The position numbers were made by a program, and so were the translations under genes. The notes under the pieces were generated by a model, which did not search any database, was not told the origin of the DNA, and was given only the letters and a program-made list of their open reading frames with translations. DNA of 7,094 bases, taken from the NCBI GenBank assembly GCA_903957405.1, contig CAJBPC010000650.1, positions 1-7,094 on the forward strand, read 5' to 3'. Position 1 is the stretch's first letter. Each line of letters opens with the position of its first letter. The stretch is from an uncultured bacterium (GTDB lineage Bacteria > Bacteroidota > Bacteroidia > Chitinophagales > Chitinophagaceae). This document shows positions 1-5,329 of the stretch, piece after piece.

Positions 1-890
1 ACCCTGGTCGTAATGAATGTCAGGTTGCTGCCCAGTTTCAGCGTGCGGTTAAAAAAACGGGACCATAGGCTTGCATTGGCGGCCGGATCCTTCCGGCTAT
101 AGGAATAATGATCCAGGATGCGGAATCCATTCTGTCGGATCAGTTGTCTGAAACTATTGACGGTCGGCTCATAGAGATGATCGGGTGTCCGGGTGGGATC
201 GTTCCAGGCGTTGGAAAACTGTTTTTTCAGGCCCAGTTTATACAACCAGTGTTTCACCTGATTGGAAAGGGAAAGCTTGTTCGGTACGTTGATGACCAGG
301 ATCCCGCCTTCGTCCAGCACCTCTGCTGCATGCTGCAGCCATTCATTTGGATTGGGTACATGCTCTATCACATGACTCATGTGGATGAGCGAATACTTCA
401 AGGCAGGCCGGTGATCCTGGAACTGTTCGATCACTACGGGTACGCCTACTTCGCTGCGGACAAACTCGGCCATCTGCTTCGAAACATCCAGACCAAGCAA
501 TTGCCTGTAAAGAGGTTTGGCCGCCAGCAGGAAAGTACCCATCCCACTGCCGATATCCAGGACGGCGGTCCGCTTTTTATCAAATTGAAGGAGGTGAGCC
601 ATTTCCTTCTCAAAGGTATGTAATGAAGATTCCTTGATCTTGTGCAGGTCCGCCACCGTGACAGTAGCCGAATATTGATAGTAGGAGGCATAACAACTAT
701 CGATAAAATCCTGATCATACCGCGGCCTGGGAGAAGAATAGATCAGCGCACAATGGCCGCATCTGACGAATCGATACTGCAGTGCACTACCGAATTTTTC
801 ATACACGGTGTAGGCCGAACCATTGCATACCGGACAGTTCACTTCTTCCCAGGCGGCCGGCGTGTAGACGTTTGTGATAGGATCCTTCAT
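1..890 (-). CDS. Class I SAM-dependent methyltransferase with N-terminal zinc-binding cysteines (partial, 3' end beyond left edge)
   Basis: The reading frame opens with ATG at 888-890 and stays open for 296 codons to the window edge, so the C-terminus is missing. Visible in the translation: a four-cysteine motif, CPVC at residues 19-22 and CGHC at 44-47, typical of the zinc-ribbon head of Methyltransf_23-like enzymes; the SAM-binding motif I VLDIGSGMGTF around residues 110-120; the acidic post-II residue in GLDVS (133-137); and the HVIEHVPNP motif around 173-181 that often follows in this family. These mark a Rossmann-fold SAM methyltransferase. Such enzymes commonly methylate sugars or lipid-linked intermediates in glycan loci, but the substrate here cannot be read from sequence. 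It lies 26 nt downstream of the glycosyltransferase on the same strand and is probably co-transcribed with it. Fold assignment is firm; role in glycan modification is inferred from the neighbour. Confidence 0.88.
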   Translation of the reverse strand, partial: MKDPITNVYTPAAWEEVNCPVCNGSAYTVYEKFGSALQYRFVRCGHCALIYSSPRPRYDQDFIDSCYASYYQYSATVTVADLHKIKESSLHTFEKEMAHLLQFDKKRTAVLDIGSGMGTFLLAAKPLYRQLLGLDVSKQMAEFVRSEVGVPVVIEQFQDHRPALKYSLIHMSHVIEHVPNPNEWLQHAAEVLDEGGILVINVPNKLSLSNQVKHWLYKLGLKKQFSNAWNDPTRTPDHLYEPTVNSFRQLIRQNGFRILDHYSYSRKDPAANASLWSRFFNRTLKLGSNLTFITTR

Positions 891-916
891 TTTTTTTCGT
901 TATTGCTTTACCCTGA

Positions 917-1789
917 TTATTTCAAGAGCAGGTAATTCTGGTAATTGGTATCGATACCGATTGCGGCCAGGATGTTCTTGGCATGATCCTTCAAACTGAT
1001 CTTCCGGAACGAGATGTCACTCTCGAATGTCCAATTCAGCCGTTCGATCCGTTCTTTCATGACAGCAGGGTGGGTACCTTCAAATCGCGCCAGCCGGGTG
1101 ATGTGTTTTTCATATTCAAAAGCATCCACACCCATTCTCCTCTCTGCACCCGGATCTCCCCCCTCCCAGCGCTTCCCATAGGTCGAAAGTTTGCGCTGCA
1201 TGGCATGGGGCTCCCTGACCCAACCGTAATGATACATAGCGGCATCCACCGGACGGACGAACAGCTTCTCATCATGGCCCCTGCGAAATCCCTGCGCATC
1301 CCGGTAAGAATAGATCGATGGGTCATTCCGGATGATCCGGATCTCCTTCTTATACCATTTGTTGGAAACTCCCACATGATTGTAAGAACCGTAAAAATGA
1401 AAAAAATCGAACAACAATCCCTGTACGCTTTTATCATCCTTATATTGAGCCATAGCAGCCCGCACGGATGCATGGTACCGCTCATGCAATACCTCATCCG
1501 CCTGGATGTAAAAGGCCCAGTCAGCTTCCGCAGAGATCGCTCTGAAGGCCTTGTCTGTCTCCATGGCCAGCACGGCACTACCAACCGTGCTGAAATCCTC
1601 CCAGGTTGTTTCAAGAATCCTGATCTTGTCCGAATCAATCGATCGGATCAGCCCTAGGGTGTCATCCTCAGACTGTCCCACAGCGACCACCATTTCATCA
1701 CAAAGCGGCAGGATAGAGCGGATGGATTCCGTCACAGGGTAATCATATACCAGCGCGTTTCGGATAAAAGTGAAGCCACTGACTTTCAT
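917..1789 (-). CDS. Family 2 glycosyltransferase (GT-A fold)
   Basis: A complete 290-residue protein beginning MKVSGFTFIRNALVYDYP. The N-terminus VSGFTFIRNA (3-12) and LPLCDEMVVAVGQSEDDT (27-44) match the nucleotide-binding start of GT2 enzymes, where the second block is the usual site for the diphospho-sugar. The metal-binding DXD position is represented by QADE at 96-99. Further conserved-looking blocks are LLFDFFHFYGSY (125-136), EIRIIRNDPSIYSYRDAQGF (149-168) and YHYGWVREP (186-194), which I recognise from a GT2 group common in Bacteroidota. The length is normal for that group. It should transfer a sugar from a nucleotide donor in the cytoplasm or at the inner membrane face; donor and acceptor are unknown. 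It is the first gene of the leftward unit and precedes the methyltransferase. The start is supported because the conserved N-terminal strand begins at residue 3. Confidence 0.9.
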   Translation of the reverse strand: MKVSGFTFIRNALVYDYPVTESIRSILPLCDEMVVAVGQSEDDTLGLIRSIDSDKIRILETTWEDFSTVGSAVLAMETDKAFRAISAEADWAFYIQADEVLHERYHASVRAAMAQYKDDKSVQGLLFDFFHFYGSYNHVGVSNKWYKKEIRIIRNDPSIYSYRDAQGFRRGHDEKLFVRPVDAAMYHYGWVREPHAMQRKLSTYGKRWEGGDPGAERRMGVDAFEYEKHITRLARFEGTHPAVMKERIERLNWTFESDISFRKISLKDHAKNILAAIGIDTNYQNYLLLK

Positions 1790-1855
1790 CCCGCAATAAT
1801 AGCAATTAACCCAGATTATGTTTTATAAATTAGCTTGGACTGATTTCTAACTGCC
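1790..1855 (-). promoter_or_regulatory. AT-rich leader upstream of the leftward glycosyltransferase/methyltransferase unit
   Basis: This 66-base stretch is clearly richer in A and T than the coding sequence on either side and is the only non-coding space upstream of the leftward unit before the transposase remnant. On the minus strand it carries TTTATAAAACATAATCTGGG, within which TAATCTGG is a two-mismatch match to the Bacteroidota -7 consensus TAnnTTTG. No convincing -33 TTTG partner and no Shine-Dalgarno sequence is seen before the ATG at 1789. I call it the probable promoter and leader by position and composition only. It could also retain the terminal inverted repeat of the decayed insertion sequence, which I cannot identify without the partner end. 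Confidence 0.3.
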
Positions 1856-2345
1856 CTACTTGACGAATAGCTCGTCGATATAGTCACGTTTTCGGTCCTT
1901 GGCTGCGATTTTCAAGACGGTCTCTGTGCACGATCTAGCTTCCTTATGCAATACATTTGAATCTAATGGTAGCCAGACTCGGATATGATTTCCCGCCCAT
2001 GACCCGCTGTTTTAACAGGCTCATCAGGTTGTATGCCACCATCACCCAGCGGAACGCATGCTCGGTGGCGGCCAGCCATTCGGAACAGCATCCTTCCATC
2101 CCATACTCGTACCTGAATTCCTTTATCTGGTTCTCGGCATCCACCCGCTTTCGTAAATGGGGATTATCCAGCAGCTTTCTCACAAATACCATGCTCACAA
2201 GAGGACAGCAGTTCACTGGCCCGTTGCCGGAAGTCAAAATGGATGGCCAACAAGGAATCCTGCAATGGTTGAAAAGGGTCGCTTCCGCCATGAAGCCCGG
2301 GTCCATGTAGATGACGTCTCTTTTGACTGCAGCAACGGGATGCAC
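1856..2345 (-). pseudogene. Decayed IS1380-like transposase remnant (C-terminal part)
   Basis: The minus-strand frame at 2345-1944 encodes the C-terminal signature of an IS1380-type DDE transposase: RVDAENQIKEFRYEYG (the catalytic-glutamate region, about 2150-2103) followed by ATEHAFRWVMVAYNLMSL and ATIRFKCIA. The frame then meets TAA (1946-1944) and, 6 nt later, an in-frame TAG (1937-1935). The expected C-terminus resumes in another frame as KIAAKDRKRDYIDELFVK, ending with TAG at 1858-1856. Two stops plus a frameshift show it is dead. The N-terminal two-thirds, with the first catalytic aspartates, are absent. Upstream of about 2165 the translation is not recognisable in any one frame, so further indels or unrelated sequence are likely there, and the left limit of the element on that side is uncertain. 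Flanking inverted repeats or target duplications are not identifiable. It sits between two oppositely oriented gene groups and ends just before hldD. Family call is from remembered motifs; IS4-like relatives are the alternative. Confidence 0.75.
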
Positions 2346-2381
2346 TACTTTTGACGTAAATCAACCATTACACCCCAACCG

Positions 2382-3353
2382 ATGCGATATATCTTGATAA
2401 CCGGGGCTGCAGGCTTCATCGGCAGCTGCCTTGCAGGTAACCTTAACCGGAAAGGACAAAATGACCTCATCCTGGTGGATGAATTCTCGCAGTTGGATAA
2501 AATCCCTAACCTTGAAGGCAAACACTACGCCATCAAAGTGGAAAGGGACGAACTTTTCTCCTGGCTTGAAAAGGAACAGCCAGTCATTGATCTTGTGTAT
2601 CATCTTGGCGCACGCACGGACACCACAGAATTCGATTACGTCATCCTCGAACGCCTGAACCTGGAATATTCCAAAAACATATGGACATACTGCTCGCGGC
2701 ATGCCATCCCGCTGGTATACGCATCGTCCGCAGCCACCTACGGTGACGGCGGCAAAGGCTACGAAGATGATCACCGGCTCGTCAACGCACTCGAACCACT
2801 CAACCCTTATGGCATCTCCAAAAATGAATTCGACAAATGGGCCTTGCAACAACAAGACACACCTCCACATTGGTATGGCCTGAAATTCTTCAATGTCTAC
2901 GGCCCGAATGAATACCATAAAGGCCGAATGGCCAGTGTGATCTTCCATGCTTTCAACCAGATCAAAGAAAAAGGATCCGTGAACCTGTTCCGCTCGCATC
3001 ATCCCGATTACCAGGATGGTCGGCAACTGCGGGATTTCATCTATGTCAAGGACGTGATCGCCGTCTGTCAATGGCTTGCCGAGCACCTGCCAACTTCTGG
3101 CATATTTAACTTGGGCACCGGAAAGGCCAGATCCTTTGAAGACCTTGTCCTGGCCACATTCAGTGCACTCGATATGGAGCCCGATATCCGATTCGTGGAT
3201 ATGCCCGAGGATATCCGCAGCAGATACCAGTACTTTACGGAAGCCGAAATGGATAAACTGAAAACCGCCGGATACGACGCCCCCTTCCATTCACTGGAAG
3301 AAGGCATTGCCGATTATGTCAGGAATTACCTGGCAAAAGGAGCATACCTCTGA
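2382..3353 (+). CDS. hldD: ADP-L-glycero-D-manno-heptose 6-epimerase
   Basis: A complete 323-residue extended short-chain dehydrogenase. It inverts C6 of ADP-D-glycero-D-manno-heptose to give the L-glycero form used in lipopolysaccharide core and some S-layer or glycoprotein glycans, using bound NADP in the cytosol. Visible motifs: the dinucleotide-binding GAAGFIG at 8-14; SSAATYGD at 115-122 with the catalytic-site Ser116; YGISK with Tyr143 and Lys147; FFNVYGPNEYHKGRMAS at 169-185, where Lys180 matches the second catalytic residue known in E. coli HldD (Lys178); and DGRQLRDFIYVKDV at 212-225. Length matches the usual 310-330. The start is set by the Rossmann strand beginning at residue 2; there is no clear ribosome-binding site. 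It heads the rightward run, only 16-22 nt before the PqqD-like gene. No heptose kinase or isomerase is present, so the ADP-heptose substrate must be made elsewhere. Confidence 0.92.
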   Translation: MRYILITGAAGFIGSCLAGNLNRKGQNDLILVDEFSQLDKIPNLEGKHYAIKVERDELFSWLEKEQPVIDLVYHLGARTDTTEFDYVILERLNLEYSKNIWTYCSRHAIPLVYASSAATYGDGGKGYEDDHRLVNALEPLNPYGISKNEFDKWALQQQDTPPHWYGLKFFNVYGPNEYHKGRMASVIFHAFNQIKEKGSVNLFRSHHPDYQDGRQLRDFIYVKDVIAVCQWLAEHLPTSGIFNLGTGKARSFEDLVLATFSALDMEPDIRFVDMPEDIRSRYQYFTEAEMDKLKTAGYDAPFHSLEEGIADYVRNYLAKGAYL

Positions 3354-3375
3354 CATCGCTCAACACCGAATGCAC

Positions 3376-3660
3376 ATGGAAATACAGATCACATCCGTCA
3401 TCTCAAGGAACGAAACGCAGCACCTTGCCAATAAGGTCGGGGATGAACTCATACTCCTGAATATGGAGACCGGTGATTACCTGGGACTCAATCCCGTCGG
3501 CGCATCCATCTGGGAAAATCTCAGTGTGCCCATTGCCGTTAGTGAGTTGGTCGACCGCCTCACCGAATCCTTCGAAGTCGATGCCGGCACCTGTCGAACA
3601 GAGACGATGGAATACCTCGAAAAGATCGCCGCGCTCCACCTCATCCGCATCGATCCATGA
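3376..3660 (+). CDS. PqqD-family RiPP recognition element protein (lasso peptide B1 type)
   Basis: A 94-residue protein (96 if the ATG six nt upstream at 3370 is used). The core HLANKVGDELILLNMETGDY (16-35) followed by LGLNPVGASIWENL (36-49) and a helical remainder (SELVDRLTESFEVD, EYLEKIAALHLI) is the PqqD / RiPP recognition element fold: a three-stranded sheet plus winged-helix-like helices that binds the leader of a precursor peptide and presents it to partner enzymes. Full length equals the family's usual 85-100 residues. An in-frame ATG at 3307 would overlap hldD by 47 bases and add a non-family extension, so I start after the hldD stop. It lies 4 nt before the B2-type protease, the order seen in split-B lasso peptide clusters. 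Function in leader binding is from family knowledge; the peptide bound is not visible here. Confidence 0.88.
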   Translation: MEIQITSVISRNETQHLANKVGDELILLNMETGDYLGLNPVGASIWENLSVPIAVSELVDRLTESFEVDAGTCRTETMEYLEKIAALHLIRIDP

Positions 3661-3664
3661 TCAT

Positions 3665-4114
3665 ATGCCAATGAGTCTAATGTCAAAGCTCCGGTCATTC
3701 CGCCACGCCGACGGAGAAGTGAAAGCCTGGTTCATAAGCGCTTTTTTCTTGTCCGCCGCCGTGCGTTTCACCCTGGCGTTCCTGCCTTTCCGGAAGGTCA
3801 TGGCATGGAAAGGCCGACCGGGCGTTGACAGTCCGGCTGAGCCTGATCCGGAATCGCTGGAGTTCAGGAGATCCCTGCAGGCTGCGCTTCAAATGTCAGC
3901 GAAATACACGCCATGGAAGAATGAATGCTATACGCAGGCCATCACGGGAAGGATATTGCTGAGCAGAAAAGGACTTCCCGGCACCATCTATGTGGGTTTT
4001 CGAAAGAACGATGCGGGCGGCTTCGAAGGCCACGCGTGGTTGCGGTCCTATGACAGGGTCGTTTGTGGCGGGGGACAAAGCGAAGGCTATGCCGTTCATT
4101 CTTTTTTTTCATAG
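3665..4114 (+). CDS. Transglutaminase-like cysteine protease (lasso peptide B2 type)
   Basis: A 149-residue protein if started at ATG 3665; in-frame ATGs at 3671 and 3680 are equally plausible. Residues 21-45 are hydrophobic and end FLPFRKV, the usual N-terminal segment of this family. The catalytic triad expected for B2 enzymes is present: Cys88 in WKNECYTQA, His123 in GFEGHAWLR, and Asp130 in SYDRVV. The blocks RKGLPGTIYVGFRKN (101-115) and GYAVHSFFS at the end are also family-typical. In lasso biosynthesis this enzyme cuts the leader from the precursor held by B1, using a Cys-His-Asp mechanism, and works with the cyclase in the cytosol. It follows B1 by 4 nt and precedes the glycosyltransferase by 27 nt. 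The last codons run through eight consecutive T residues (4102-4109), so a length error there would change the final residues. All key residues are intact, so it should be active. Confidence 0.9.
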   Translation: MPMSLMSKLRSFRHADGEVKAWFISAFFLSAAVRFTLAFLPFRKVMAWKGRPGVDSPAEPDPESLEFRRSLQAALQMSAKYTPWKNECYTQAITGRILLSRKGLPGTIYVGFRKNDAGGFEGHAWLRSYDRVVCGGGQSEGYAVHSFFS

Positions 4115-4141
4115 TTTCGATGTCTTTCAAACCTGATCCGG

Positions 4142-5329
4142 ATGGGTATCTGCCTTAACATGATCGTGAAGAACGAAGCCCTCAGGCTGCCAAGGCTTTT
4201 CGCCTCGCTCCGGGGGACCATCGACTTTTTCGTGATATCCGACACCGGCTCTACAGATGATACCCTGGCGACCATCGCCTCCCTCAGCGAACAGCTTGCC
4301 ATTCCGGGAATGGTGACGACCCACCCCTGGAAGGATTTTGCACACAACCGAAACCTCGCTTTGCAGGACGCCCTGCAGGCTCGGCGGGAAGGGCGGCATG
4401 ACTGTGCCTGGGTGATGATACTGGATGCGGATGAGGAACTCGTCTTATCGGATCCCGGCTGGAAAACTGCCTTGAAAGAAGGGGTGACCTATCTGGCATA
4501 TGCCCGTTCGGGACGCACCTCCGTTGCAAGGGTTTTTCTCCCCTGGCTGGAAGGGCAGTCCTGGCATTGGGTGGGTCGCATCCATAACGTACTCGAAAAT
4601 GAGGATATGGATCACCCTTTTGCATTCTCAAAGTCGGCATGCATCCGATCCCATGAATTCCAGGGCGCAAAGTCGCATGCTTTTGCCAACGGTGCGGAAA
4701 AAGCCCGCGCCGATGCAACCATCCTGGAGTCTGAGCTGGAGGGGAAGACCGTTGATAAATTGACGGCACACCGCTTCCTGCAGCTGGGGTTGGCATATGA
4801 AAATGCAGCAGACTGGCCGTCCGCCATTGCCTGCCTGAGCAAGGTCGGAGATTGCGAGGACTGCGGAACAGGTAAAAGATACGTGTCATGGATCATGGCG
4901 GCAAGATGTGCCCTTATGGCCGGGGTGGACCCGACCGTCTTCCAGACATTTATCGGTAAAGCGACCCTGCTCGACGCCGCAAGATGGGAAGCGGATTACT
5001 ACAATGCCCTGCTGCACCGAAAACAAGGAAACCTGATGCATGCCCTTTGCATCCTCGACAACGCAAGCGAAAGGGGCTATGATGATAAAGGAACCTTCTT
5101 TTTGGAGCATGACATCTACGAATGGAAACTGGATTACGACAGGGCTTTTCTGGCAGCGCAATTGAAAGATGATTCCAGGGCACTACCGATCGTCGAGGCA
5201 TTGCTTGAAAACGACAAGGTGCCCGACATGGAAAGCCGATTCCTGTTATCTCTGAAAGAACGACTCCTTAAAACCCTCGACGGCCAAGGGCGAAATCCCG
5301 GAGATCTGCAAACCGACCATTGCTCATGA
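4142..5329 (+). CDS. Family 2 glycosyltransferase with helical, TPR-like C-terminal region
   Basis: A complete 395-residue protein. Residues 1-150 form the GT-A catalytic part: ICLNMIVKNEALRLPRLFAS (3-22), the nucleotide-sugar block ISDTGSTDDT (32-41), HPWKDFAHNRNLAL (61-74), the metal-binding ILDADEE (93-99), and WVGRIHNVLE (143-152) near the acceptor side. This is the arrangement of SPBc2/WaaE-like GT2 enzymes that carry tetratricopeptide-like tails. From about residue 205 the chain is alpha-helical in character (RFLQLGLAYENAADWPSAIA at 211-230, then similar repeats), suggesting a TPR-like scaffold for protein or peptide binding. Donor and acceptor are unknown. The gene lies between the B2 protease and the cyclase, and its stop codon overlaps the cyclase start (ATGA at 5326-5329), implying translational coupling and joint function. 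The start is supported by the conserved first strand. Glycosylation of the peptide product is an inference from position. Confidence 0.87.
   Translation: MGICLNMIVKNEALRLPRLFASLRGTIDFFVISDTGSTDDTLATIASLSEQLAIPGMVTTHPWKDFAHNRNLALQDALQARREGRHDCAWVMILDADEELVLSDPGWKTALKEGVTYLAYARSGRTSVARVFLPWLEGQSWHWVGRIHNVLENEDMDHPFAFSKSACIRSHEFQGAKSHAFANGAEKARADATILESELEGKTVDKLTAHRFLQLGLAYENAADWPSAIACLSKVGDCEDCGTGKRYVSWIMAARCALMAGVDPTVFQTFIGKATLLDAARWEADYYNALLHRKQGNLMHALCILDNASERGYDDKGTFFLEHDIYEWKLDYDRAFLAAQLKDDSRALPIVEALLENDKVPDMESRFLLSLKERLLKTLDGQGRNPGDLQTDHCS

Noticed and set aside
983..1657. A 224-codon plus-strand open frame across the leftward glycosyltransferase
   Set aside because: The minus-strand frame carries clear GT2 motifs; the plus-strand translation has no domain character.
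1862..1876. A small inverted repeat, GACGA and TCGTC with a 5-base loop, considered as a terminator or IS end
   Set aside because: The stem is only five pairs with no T-tract, and it lies within the frameshifted transposase C-terminus.
1957..2310. A 117-codon plus-strand frame through the transposase remnant, considered as a small gene
   Set aside because: It is the antisense shadow of the transposase signature region and has no features of its own.
2361..3290. A long open frame on the minus strand opposite hldD (309 codons)
   Set aside because: It is antisense to a gene with every expected epimerase motif, its translation shows no recognisable domain, and it arises from the codon bias of the real gene.
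3307..3375. An upstream in-frame ATG for the PqqD-like gene at 3307
   Set aside because: It would overlap hldD by 47 bases and add an N-terminal extension not seen in PqqD-like proteins; ATGs at 3370 and 3376 fit the family length.
4120..4158. A 12-codon ORF overlapping the start of the second glycosyltransferase, considered as a precursor or leader peptide
   Set aside because: Far too short for a lasso precursor, no leader or core features, and it overlaps the conserved start of the glycosyltransferase.
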